Shown: one piece after another, positions 8,365-16,097 of the stretch
How positions within the stretch are numbered: position 1 is the first letter of the stretch
Layout of the letters: each line of letters begins with the position of its first letter
Assembly (NCBI GenBank): GCA_038237645.1
Contig: JBBRYN010000003.1
Location: forward strand, 45,944-109,943
Length of the DNA: 64,000 bases
Source: QHCA01 sp038237645
GTDB taxonomy: Bacteria > Actinomycetota > Actinomycetes > Mycobacteriales > QHCA01
Reading direction: 5' to 3'
Made by a program: the position numbers and the translations under genes
Notes under the pieces: generated by a model
Told to the model about the DNA's origin: nothing
The model's database searches: none
What the model saw: only the letters and a program-made list of their open reading frames with translations

Positions 8365-9189
8365 TTAGTGGATCGGGACGTCGCCGGAAACGCCCCATGC
8401 CACGGTCGCGATGCTGCCGAGATACCACGTGCCGTTGGACGGCCGCCACACGGCGATGTCGGCACTCCCGTCGCCGTTGTAGTCTGCCGGCACCGGGATG
8501 TCGGCGGCCAGGCCGAACTGTATCGGCGTTTGATTGTGCAGATACCAGGTGCCGTTGGACGGCCGCCAGACCGCCAGGCGGGTGCCCCCGTCGTTGTTGT
8601 AGCCCGCGGGGACCGGAATATCACCGGTCACTCCGTACTGCGTCGTCTTACCCTTGCGAATGTAGAAGGTGGCGTTCGACGGCCGCCAGAGGCCGATCTG
8701 CGCGTGCCCCACCTTCTGGTAGTCCAGCGGGAGCGGCACGTCGCCGGACACGCCGAACTGCACCGGCGTCCGGCCTTGGACATACCAGGTGCCGTTGGAC
8801 GGCCGGAAGACGGCGATGTCCGCCCGGCCGTCCCCGGTGAAGTCGGCCGGGACGGGCAGGTCGCCTGCAACCCCAAAGGCGACGGTGCCGATGCCGCGCA
8901 GATACCAGGTGCCGGTCGACGGTCGCCAGACGGCGATGTCGCGCCTGCCGTCACCGGTGTAGTCGGCCATCACCGGGACGTCGCTGGAGACGCCGAACTG
9001 GACCGGGGAAGCGCCGCGGATGAACCATGTGGCGCTTGACGGTCGCCAGACCGTCAACGGGATACCAGTGGTTACCGCCTGGCCGGTCGGCGGACCGCCG
9101 CGTAGGGCAGATGCCGCCGCCGGCGACCCGACCACGGTCGACAGCAGACCAGTGGCGAGCAGTACGAGCAGCGTCCGACGAACACGCAT
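8365..9189 (-). CDS. secreted FG-GAP/VCBS-like repeat protein
   Basis: A 274-residue protein with an N-terminal signal peptide (hydrophobic core about 8-25, AxA near 24-27). It is then built from about six repeats of roughly 43-45 residues. Each repeat has the pattern D(Y/F)-x-G-DG-xx-DIAVWRPS, then GTWYL, then FGV-x-GD-(V/I)-PVPA. The DxxGDGxxD loops look like the calcium-binding loops of FG-GAP blades in integrin-like propellers, so a small extracellular beta-propeller is likely. Ligand unknown. One repeat (about 150-190) has lost the DGxxD loop (DYQKVGHAQI). It stands alone, 44 bases beyond the IS110 remnant. Confidence 0.8.
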   Translation of the reverse strand: MRVRRTLLVLLATGLLSTVVGSPAAASALRGGPPTGQAVTTGIPLTVWRPSSATWFIRGASPVQFGVSSDVPVMADYTGDGRRDIAVWRPSTGTWYLRGIGTVAFGVAGDLPVPADFTGDGRADIAVFRPSNGTWYVQGRTPVQFGVSGDVPLPLDYQKVGHAQIGLWRPSNATFYIRKGKTTQYGVTGDIPVPAGYNNDGGTRLAVWRPSNGTWYLHNQTPIQFGLAADIPVPADYNGDGSADIAVWRPSNGTWYLGSIATVAWGVSGDVPIH

Positions 9190-9415
9190 GAGGGCAACCC
9201 TTCAGCCGCGCGGAATGTAATCTCGCCGTCACATTACGCGGTGGATTGAAACGGGTCGGAATACCTCTGGGGCGGGGGGGCGACTTGTCGCCGGCAGTTC
9301 CGTCTGGTAAGAAACTGTGCGTCGCCTTTCAATCACACAGAGTGCTCGTGCAGCTTCCGTCATTCGGATCGGGTGAATCACGCGCCGGGAAGGAGGTGGC
9401 GGGGAGGTGGGACGG

Positions 9416-9634
9416 ATGTCGGCCGGACCGGCCGGGGACAGTCCCGACGCTGGGTACGAGGCCTACTTGGCCGACCACTATCAGCCGTCGGCCCGCGATG
9501 CCGCGCTGGTCAAGGTCAGGTTGCTGACGGTGGCGGTCGGTTCGGCCGCAGCCGCCGCGACGATCTGGGGCGCTGTGATCCTGGCGGCCACCGCGCCAAG
9601 CTCGACAGTTGCGACGCCGACCGCGCAACGCTAG
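9416..9634 (+). CDS. small single-span membrane protein
   Basis: A 72-residue protein with one hydrophobic segment (about 33-58) and no recognised domain. ATG 9416 follows GGGGAGG at good spacing; an in-frame GTG at 9407 is possible. It ends three bases before the ferric-reductase-like gene and is probably the first gene of that redox unit, perhaps as a membrane partner. Function unknown. Confidence 0.55.
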   Translation: MSAGPAGDSPDAGYEAYLADHYQPSARDAALVKVRLLTVAVGSAAAAATIWGAVILAATAPSSTVATPTAQR

Positions 9635-9637
9635 GCG

Positions 9638-10219
9638 GTGAATTCCCAGCTCGTAGCCTCGCCTGTCGATAGCACCTCGCTCTGGTATGTCTGCCGCAGC
9701 ACCGGATTCGTCCTGCTCATTCTCTTCACCGCCACCATCGTGCTCGGTCACCTCACCGCCAGCCGGAACGCCTCACCTGCCTGGCCGCGGTTCGTGACCC
9801 AGTCGCTGCACCGCAACCTGGCGTTGCTCTCCATCGTCTTCCTGCTCATACACCTGGGCTCCCCGGTCATCGAGGGACGCTTCGGGCTGCGCGTCGTCGA
9901 CGTGTTCGTACCGATGGTTCCAACTCATATCAGCATCTGGACTCGATGCGCTGCGGCGGCCACCGACATCATGCTGCTGATCGTCTATGTCACCTTGTTG
10001 CAGATTGGCGCCGGCGGGCGCTTCTGGCGGATGGTGCACCTGACGTCTTATGCCGCCTGGTTGCTGTGCCTGGCACACGGCACCGGGATCGGCACCGATC
10101 GCGTGTGGGTACTCCGGTTTGACATCTTGTCCGTGCTGCTGGTGTTCGGATCCGGTTGGTACCGGCTGACCGGTTTCCGCCGCGTCGCCGTCGAAGAGCG
10201 GGCGCGAGCGGTCAGGTGA
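9638..10219 (+). CDS. ferric reductase-like transmembrane cytochrome
   Basis: A 193-residue membrane protein with about five to six spans. Conserved histidines sit in helices: GHLTAS near 38, SLHRN near 58, LIHLG near 71, MVHLTSY near 133 and LAHGTGIGTD near 146. The arrangement fits the ferric-reductase-like superfamily, which binds haem through paired histidines and moves electrons across the membrane. GTG 9638 is the start; the stop overlaps the next start (GTGA). With the flavoprotein and ferredoxin downstream it probably forms a membrane electron-transfer chain. The electron acceptor is not evident. Confidence 0.75.
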   Translation: MNSQLVASPVDSTSLWYVCRSTGFVLLILFTATIVLGHLTASRNASPAWPRFVTQSLHRNLALLSIVFLLIHLGSPVIEGRFGLRVVDVFVPMVPTHISIWTRCAAAATDIMLLIVYVTLLQIGAGGRFWRMVHLTSYAAWLLCLAHGTGIGTDRVWVLRFDILSVLLVFGSGWYRLTGFRRVAVEERARAVR

Positions 10220-11502
10220 GCAGGCACGACGGAGGACCGCGGCTGCTGGCCGGGTGGCTGGAAACCGACGCCCCGGCGGGATTGGCCGCCCACGCCGGCC
10301 GGTACGGCGAGCTACCGACCAACCCGGGCTCGTGGATCACCCGGACGGTGATCGACTCCGGGTTGTGCGGCCGCGGCGGCGCTTGGGTGCTGACCGGCAG
10401 CAAGCTCACCACGGTCGCCGCCAACGCCGCCAAGGCCGGGGCGGCGTACGTCGTGGTCAATGGCGCAGAGAGCGAGCCCGCAGCGGCCAAGGACAAGCTG
10501 CTGCTGCGAGTCGCGCCGCACCTGGTGCTGGACGGCGCCGAACTGGCTGCCGTGGCAGTCGGCGCCCGTCGCGTCACCCTCTGCCTGCACCGCGGTGCCG
10601 GCTTGTTGGACGGGCTGCGGGGGGCAATCGCCGAGCGTGCGGCCGCCGGGTGGGGGCGCGCGGGGGTGCGCCTCACCGTGGTCGAGTCGCCGCGCTGGTA
10701 CGTCTGCAGCGAGTCCACCGCGCTGGCCCGGTTCGTCGGCGGTGGACCGGCCAAGCCCCGGATGGTGGCGGCGTACCTCCAGGGCGTGCGGGACAAGCCG
10801 ACGTTGGTGTCCAACACCGAGACGTTCGCACATCTCGCGCTGATCGCGCGCTACGGCGCGGAGTGGTTCCGGCGGGTAGGTACCGCCCGGACTCCTGGTA
10901 CCTGGTTGGTCACCCTTTCCGGAGCGGTGTCCCGGCCCGGGGTGTACGAGGTGCCGGTGGGCGGGTCGGCCGCGGACATCCTGCGGCGGGCCGGCGGCCC
11001 GACCGAGCCGTGGCAGGCCTTGCTGATGGGCGGATACTGCGGTAGCTGGCGACGGCTCGGGGAGGTCCTGGACTGCCCGCTGGCACCGGAGGTGCTACAG
11101 GAGAGCCGTGCGTCGCTCGGCACCGGCATCCTGGTCGGTTTGCCGGAAAGCGCTTGCGGGCTGGTCGAGACGGCTCGAGTGGTGTCCTGGCTGGCCGCGC
11201 AGAACGCGCGGCAGTGCGGCCCGTGCTTCAACGGCACACCGGCCATCGCCGACGACCTGACCCGGCTGACCCGGGACCGGGACCGACTGGCCTGGGGCCG
11301 CGTCCAGCGCCGGATGGAGATGGTCGCTGGGCGCGGTGCCTGCTCCCACCCCGACGGCGTCGTCAGGTTGGCGAGCTCCGCCCTGGACACCTTCGCCGAC
11401 GACATCCCTACGCATCTGGCGCACGGCGGCTGTTCCGGCAGCGATCAGCCGCCGACCCTGCCGCTGCCCGCATCCCTGCCCGCCGACGAACCGTGGCGAT
11501 GA
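10216..11502 (+). CDS. NuoF-like FMN/Fe-S flavoprotein
   Basis: A 428-residue protein resembling the 51-kDa subunit of complex I. The N-terminal glycine-rich segment (DSGLCGRGGAWVLTGSK) and YVVVNGAESEPAAAKDK fit the FMN/NADH fold. The middle (about 235-300, SGAVSRPGVYEVPVG) is an SLBB-type domain, and the end (QCGPCFNG plus GACSHPDG) is the NuoF-type iron-sulfur domain with a reduced cysteine set. It probably oxidises NAD(P)H and passes electrons to the ferredoxin or cytochrome beside it. It is coupled to both neighbours by GTGA and ATGA overlaps. No other complex I subunits are present, so this is not a nuo operon. Confidence 0.8.
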   Translation: MSRHDGGPRLLAGWLETDAPAGLAAHAGRYGELPTNPGSWITRTVIDSGLCGRGGAWVLTGSKLTTVAANAAKAGAAYVVVNGAESEPAAAKDKLLLRVAPHLVLDGAELAAVAVGARRVTLCLHRGAGLLDGLRGAIAERAAAGWGRAGVRLTVVESPRWYVCSESTALARFVGGGPAKPRMVAAYLQGVRDKPTLVSNTETFAHLALIARYGAEWFRRVGTARTPGTWLVTLSGAVSRPGVYEVPVGGSAADILRRAGGPTEPWQALLMGGYCGSWRRLGEVLDCPLAPEVLQESRASLGTGILVGLPESACGLVETARVVSWLAAQNARQCGPCFNGTPAIADDLTRLTRDRDRLAWGRVQRRMEMVAGRGACSHPDGVVRLASSALDTFADDIPTHLAHGGCSGSDQPPTLPLPASLPADEPWR

Positions 11503-11753
11503 GCAACCGGCTGCAGGTGGACATCGTCGCCTGCGACGGATACGGCGCTTGTGCCGAAGTGCTGCCGGAGATGATTCGAGTCGACGAATGGGGTTACCCG
11601 ATCCTGACCTCCGACATCGTCCCGCCCGTGCTGACCCGGCACGCCCGCCGTGCGGTGACGCTGTGTCCGAAGCGCGCGCTGTCTCTCGCACCCGCGGCGG
11701 ACAGGGGAACCGGCGGCCGTCCGACCAAGGCGGCTTCTCGGGGCCGAGCCTGA
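11499..11753 (+). CDS. small ferredoxin, probably [3Fe-4S]
   Basis: An 84-residue ferredoxin with three motif cysteines: C12 and C18 (ACDGYGACAEV) and one in TLCPKRAL near residue 56. The missing second cysteine of the usual four suggests a [3Fe-4S] cluster, as in ferredoxins that serve P450s and similar oxidoreductases. The last about 20 residues are basic and probably disordered. Its ATG overlaps the stop of the NuoF-like gene, so it is almost certainly that protein's partner. Confidence 0.82.
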   Translation: MSNRLQVDIVACDGYGACAEVLPEMIRVDEWGYPILTSDIVPPVLTRHARRAVTLCPKRALSLAPAADRGTGGRPTKAASRGRA

Positions 11754-12170
11754 CCGGCTCGTTCGACAGCGCTGCCTTGCGGTCTTGCCCGGAGGTGAGC
11801 CGCTCCGCTGCGCTTCCGGGGCTCCGATGGCGCCCTATACCGCCCGGCGAGCGTCGGTCGGCCGGCAGATCCTGCGCAAGGCTTGTCTGCGCTGGTCACG
11901 ATCCTCAGCACACCCGCGCCGGATCCGGGACAGGCCGGCGAGCCGGTGGTGGCCGGGATCCGGCTACGGCAATCTCGCCAAGAAGGCCCGAATGCGCATC
12001 CCACACTCTTCCTGATGCGCCGGCGCCTGCGACGGCGGCCGGCTGCACGACGAGCCCGGACAGCCGTGGTCGCGCATGGCACCGGGACCGCGTTGTGGAT
12101 GCTCCCCCGCGGTCGGGCTGCCGCGGGTCTAGCGCGCCGAGGTCAAGTGACGTCAGGGATCCGGGCCCGG
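11754..12170. other. 417-base gap without a supported gene
   Basis: Both strands carry only short arginine/proline-rich frames typical of random GC-rich DNA. It separates the convergent ferredoxin and phosphotransferase genes. No clear terminator hairpin was found. Confidence 0.5.
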
Positions 12171-13082
12171 TCAGTCCGAGTCGAGGACGTCGTCGACAAC
12201 CTGGCCGATCGCGTATCGCGCCCACGCCGTGATCTGTGCATTCGTGTGGATGTAGTACGGCAACGCGACGACGGCCACCGAGAGCGCCCAGGCCATGCCG
12301 CGCCGCCAGCAGTCGTCATCGAGACCGACCCGGGCGCGAAAGGCCGGTCGCGTCTGCGGAGTGAGCAGTGTCCAGGCGACGCTGAGGTCGACGGCTGGGT
12401 CGCCGAGCGCGAGACCGCCCCAATCGATCACCGAAGCGAGCCGTCCATTGCGGACCAGGATGTTGCCGGGATGCAGGTCGGAGTGCATCCACACCGGCGC
12501 CGAGGCGAAGTCGGCGACTTGTCGAGCGCCGTCCCACGCGCGGGCTACCCGCGCCGAGTCGATCGGGCGCGGGCATTCGGCGATGCATCGCCGGGTGACC
12601 TCGTCGCGCAACTGGATCGAGTCGGCCCGGTAGTGGTGCAGCGGGCCCTTGGCCGCCAGGCGAAAGGTGTCGATGTCCCGGAGCGCGTTCACGAAGTCTG
12701 CGAGGTCGGCGGCAAGTGCTGCGTCCGCCTCACCAGGCCGGGGATTGTCCCCGGCCGTCCACGCAGACACCGACCACGGCCAGGGGTATCCGAACCCCGG
12801 TTCGCCGGCGCCGACGGGCGTGGGGACGGCGACCGGAAGCTCTGGCGCGAGGCGGGGTAGGAGCCGCTGCTCCTTGTCGATCCCCGTGGCGGCAGCCTCG
12901 GTGCGGGGCAGCCGGAGCACGAGCGCGTCACCGAGCCGGATCATGACGTTGTCGGTGCCGATCGGCTCGACCAATTGCAGCGGCAGGCCGGCCCACCGCG
13001 GCATCTGGTGGGCAAGGAGTCGCCGGACCAGTGCCTCATCGATGTCGGCCTCGTCGCTGTGCAGTTTGGTGACGCGGATCAT
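12171..13082 (-). CDS. aminoglycoside phosphotransferase (APH) family kinase
   Basis: A 303-residue protein kinase-like enzyme. The Brenner-type catalytic motif WMHSDLHPGNILV (about 209-221) and metal-binding VIDWGGLALGDP (about 229-240) are intact. The N-lobe strand DNVMIRLGDALVLRLPR matches APH proteins related to macrolide/hygromycin kinases. It transfers phosphate to a small molecule, possibly an antibiotic, but substrates of this superfamily vary widely. ATG 13082 has AGGAGG eight bases upstream and overlaps the stop of the ribosomal protection gene (ATGA), so the two are co-translated. That pairing favours a resistance role. Confidence 0.82.
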   Translation of the reverse strand: MIRVTKLHSDEADIDEALVRRLLAHQMPRWAGLPLQLVEPIGTDNVMIRLGDALVLRLPRTEAAATGIDKEQRLLPRLAPELPVAVPTPVGAGEPGFGYPWPWSVSAWTAGDNPRPGEADAALAADLADFVNALRDIDTFRLAAKGPLHHYRADSIQLRDEVTRRCIAECPRPIDSARVARAWDGARQVADFASAPVWMHSDLHPGNILVRNGRLASVIDWGGLALGDPAVDLSVAWTLLTPQTRPAFRARVGLDDDCWRRGMAWALSVAVVALPYYIHTNAQITAWARYAIGQVVDDVLDSD

Positions 13083-15037
13083 CGTGCTACCTCCTGGAAC
13101 CATCGGCTTCGGTCACGCGGGTCGAGCCCGATCCGCGGACGCACCGGTGGGTGGCCGTGCGCTGGGCGGTAGTGGTCGGCTTCGCTCGTGAACACGGCGG
13201 CACCATGGGTGAGCCCGGGCAGCCGGGTGGTCAGCGCCCGCAGCCGGGTGGCCGGGACGGTGCCGAGGATGCGGGAGTAGTGCGATCCCGGGTCGGTCGA
13301 CAGCGGGACGGCGCCGGCCCGGCCGAGGATGGACAGCACGCTGCTGAGCGTGTCGGAGGGCACCTCGAGATCGAAGCGGTGAATGGGCTCGCACACCTGC
13401 GTCCCGGCTCGACCGAGTGCGGCCATGAGGACGACCGGCCCGAGGTTTCGGAAGTCGGCGCCGACGCTGGAGAAGTTCTTGTTGAAGGGCTGGTGGGCGT
13501 GGCTCTGCCGTGGCCAGTAGCCGGAGTGCGTCAAGGTGACGAGGCACTCGGCGACCTGCCAGCCGCACAAGCCCTGACGCAGTGTCGCCCGTACGCCCTC
13601 CTCGGTGGCTGCGAAGAAGGCAGGGGGCATGGATCCGCGTTCGACCTCCAGCCCAAACCGCACACCGCTGCCGGCCGGGACCGGATCCACGCGCAGCCCG
13701 ATCGTGGCGAGGTACGGATTGCCGTCGACCTGGATCCGTTCGACCGCCGAGCCGCTGCCCGTGACGCGCTCGATGTGGACGATGGTGGTCTTCCGAAAGG
13801 TCACCTCGATGCCGTAGTGCTCGACCAGCAGGCTGGCAACGACTTCCTTCTGCACCTCGCCGTAGAGGCTGACGACGATCTCGCGGCTCTCGTCGTCGGA
13901 TCGTAATCCGATCAGCGGATCCTGCTCCGCCAACTCGGTCAGGGCACTGAACAGGGCACCCCGCCGGCTCGCATCCACGGGGTCGACCACGGACTCCAGC
14001 AGTGCGGGCGCGAACCGGTATGCACCCTGTGTACGGCTCGGACCGAAGGCATCTCCGATGCGTGCGGACCGCAGACCGCCCATGACCGCGATCTGGCCAC
14101 CTGCGACAGTCCCGGCGTTGGTCAGGCCACCGGACTCACTGACCCGCAGGCTCGTGACGCGCTCGGGAGGGTGACCTGCGAACGTCAACCGGTCGCGAAC
14201 CGCGACGGTGCCCGCGCGCATGCGCACGAATGCCTGCTTGCCGTGATCGTCGTGGTCGATCTTGAAGATCACCCCTGCGGGCTCGGCCGTCGCGTCGACG
14301 CGGGCCCATGGCAGGTAGGTGGCGATGGCCCTGCTCAGCTCGGGTATTCCGGCGCCGGTCAGAGCCGACCCGGCCAGTACGGGGGTCACCCTTCTGGCCT
14401 GTACTGCACGTCGCAGCGCTCGGACGGCGTCGCGCCGGCGCGGTGTTTTCCCTTCGGCCCACGTGTCGAGCAACCCCTCGTCGTGGTGCGCCAGTGTCTC
14501 GATGACGCTCGGGCTCTCGGGGGGAAGGCAGCGTACGGTGGCCGACGGGCTCCCGGCGTCGGTGACAAAGGTGAGGGACACCGCCGCCGGGTCCAAGCGT
14601 TGCCGTACCTGCGTCAACACCGTGGCGGGATCGCCCGCCGCCCGGTCCACCTTGTTGATGAACACGATCGACGGCACGCCGAGCCGGCTCAGGGCACGCC
14701 AGATGACGACCGATTGGGGCTGAACCCCTTCGACGGCCGAGAGCACGAGCACGGCGCCGTCCAGGACGGCCAGGGCACGCTCGACCTCGGCGATGAAGTC
14801 AGGGTGGCCGGGTGTGTCGATGACGTTGACGGCCACCCCATCGACCGCGAAGGACGTCACGGCTGAACGAATCGTGATCCCGCGCCGTCGCTCGAGTTCC
14901 ATGCTGTCGGTGCGGGCCGTCCCGGCGTCCACGCTGCCGGGAGAGTTCAGCACGCCGGCGTCGAACAGCAGGCGTTCGGTCAGGCTCGTCTTGCCGGCGT
15001 CAACGTGCGCCAGGATCCCCAGGTTGAGTGAACGCAT
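13079..15037 (-). CDS. OtrA/TetM-like ribosomal protection GTPase
   Basis: A 652-residue EF-G-like translational GTPase. G1 is AHVDAGKT at 10-17, G3 DTPGH at 74-78 and G4 NKVD at 128-131. The short G domain, the effector segment RRGITI and the C-terminal domains match the tetracycline ribosomal protection family (OtrA, TetM) more than EF-G. Such proteins bind the ribosome and dislodge tetracycline using GTP. The final about 25 residues extend past the usual end. A short ORF with a strong ribosome binding site overlaps its start and may regulate it. Whether it confers resistance here is inference. Confidence 0.82.
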   Translation of the reverse strand: MRSLNLGILAHVDAGKTSLTERLLFDAGVLNSPGSVDAGTARTDSMELERRRGITIRSAVTSFAVDGVAVNVIDTPGHPDFIAEVERALAVLDGAVLVLSAVEGVQPQSVVIWRALSRLGVPSIVFINKVDRAAGDPATVLTQVRQRLDPAAVSLTFVTDAGSPSATVRCLPPESPSVIETLAHHDEGLLDTWAEGKTPRRRDAVRALRRAVQARRVTPVLAGSALTGAGIPELSRAIATYLPWARVDATAEPAGVIFKIDHDDHGKQAFVRMRAGTVAVRDRLTFAGHPPERVTSLRVSESGGLTNAGTVAGGQIAVMGGLRSARIGDAFGPSRTQGAYRFAPALLESVVDPVDASRRGALFSALTELAEQDPLIGLRSDDESREIVVSLYGEVQKEVVASLLVEHYGIEVTFRKTTIVHIERVTGSGSAVERIQVDGNPYLATIGLRVDPVPAGSGVRFGLEVERGSMPPAFFAATEEGVRATLRQGLCGWQVAECLVTLTHSGYWPRQSHAHQPFNKNFSSVGADFRNLGPVVLMAALGRAGTQVCEPIHRFDLEVPSDTLSSVLSILGRAGAVPLSTDPGSHYSRILGTVPATRLRALTTRLPGLTHGAAVFTSEADHYRPAHGHPPVRPRIGLDPRDRSRWFQEVAR

Positions 15038-15098
15038 ACGACACGGGCTCCACGGGTCGGAAGGACACGGACTCGCCGAACGCCGCTATTGCTCGCAT
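15000..15098 (-). CDS. possible leader ORF overlapping the ribosomal protection gene
   Basis: A 32-codon frame starts at ATG 15098 (MRAIAAFGESVSFRPVEPVS). AGGGAG sits five bases upstream, better than the site before the resistance gene. It runs 38 bases into that gene in a different frame and stops at TGA 15000-15002. Such overlapping leaders can couple or attenuate translation in response to ribosome-targeting drugs. This is a prediction from sequence only. Confidence 0.4.
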   Translation of the reverse strand: MRAIAAFGESVSFRPVEPVSYAFTQPGDPGAR

Positions 15099-15354
15099 GT
15101 GAACTCCCTGATCTGTGGGTGGGAAAGCTCCCCAACTCCAGATCGTTTCACGGCCCGCCAGCCATTTTTCCCAGCAAGCTGCTCGTTTGCGCCAAACCCC
15201 AGGTCACACGCCTGTGGCGAGGGTCACGCGCTGGCCGGCATGCCCGGGCATCGGCTACAGTGCACTGGCTGTGCATGATCTTCATGCGCAGGGAACTGCC
15301 GGTCTGCGGACCTGACGATGGCCCCGGCGCGCCGCGAAGCACCGATCTGATGAC
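15099..15354. promoter_or_regulatory. divergent upstream region of the resistance pair and the SpoU gene
   Basis: This region drives the resistance pair leftward and probably the SpoU methylase rightward. No convincing -10/-35 pair could be assigned. The rightward side ends in the five-unit 12-bp tandem repeat at 15355-15414. Confidence 0.35.
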
Positions 15355-15414
15355 TCGATACAGGTCTCGATACAGGTCTCGATACCAGGCTCGATACCAG
15401 GCTCGATACCAGGG
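15355..15414 (+). repeat. 12-bp tandem repeat, five units
   Basis: Five head-to-tail units begin TCGATAC: two of TCGATACAGGTC, two of TCGATACCAGGC and one of TCGATACCAGGG. It ends 24 bases before the SpoU methylase start. The regular spacing could be a protein-binding array or a slippage product. Confidence 0.9.
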
Positions 15415-15438
15415 CGGGACGGCCGCCTCGTCGCCGCG

Positions 15439-15957
15439 GTGACCGCCCCGCGTGTTCGGACCCGTGCCGAACTCCGGCCACAACGCCGACCGCGATCGCA
15501 CTCCTGCTGGGATCATCTGATCGCAGCGCCGTTGTGGCCGCAGCACGGCGCGAACCTCGGCACGTTGTTGCGCACCTGCGATGCCGTCGGCGCCTGTCTC
15601 GCAGTGCCCAGGCTGCCGTGGGTTCCCGAGGCGCTCATGCGCGGGAACACGCTACGGAAGCGGTCGTGTGTGCACTGGGTGGGACGCGATCCACACGCCT
15701 GGCTGGCGGCACAACGCGAGGCGGGGAGTCACGTCGTCGGCGTCGAACTCACCGACGAGGCGATCCGGCTCGCCGATCTCCCCGCGGCGCGGCGCCGTAC
15801 GATCGCCGTCCTCGGCCGGGAAAGCAGCGGGATCCCCGATGAGGCATTGCATCTGCTCGACATGAGCGTGGAGATCCCGATGTTGGGCACCGGCGACAGC
15901 CTCAACGTGGCGGTCGCCGGGTCGCTGGTCCTCTACCGCCTGGCCGGCCTGATGTGA
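15439..15957 (+). CDS. SpoU/TrmH-family RNA 2'-O-methyltransferase
   Basis: A 172-residue SPOUT methylase. Motif 1 is GANLGTLLRTCDA (about 36-48), motif 2 is VLGRESSGIPDEAL (about 119-132) and motif 3 is PMLGTGDSLNVAVAGSLVLY (about 145-164), which form the trefoil knot that binds S-adenosylmethionine. It methylates a ribose in tRNA or rRNA; the target is not predictable. There is no N-terminal L30e-like domain, consistent with the short TrmL/TrmH-like type. GTG 15439 is the start used; the first about 25 residues are poorly conserved and could be spurious. Confidence 0.82.
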   Translation: MTAPRVRTRAELRPQRRPRSHSCWDHLIAAPLWPQHGANLGTLLRTCDAVGACLAVPRLPWVPEALMRGNTLRKRSCVHWVGRDPHAWLAAQREAGSHVVGVELTDEAIRLADLPAARRRTIAVLGRESSGIPDEALHLLDMSVEIPMLGTGDSLNVAVAGSLVLYRLAGLM

Positions 15958-16097
15958 CGGGCCACGCTGCCTGCGGTGCCAGCCCATGGTGGCATCCCGC
16001 CGGTGGCCGACCTCGCCGTAGCGACCGGGGTTGCGGGGGATCGCGCGAAGGCGGGCAGCGCAGCTAGGCGTTCCAGCCTCCGGGTCACCGGGCGGAG

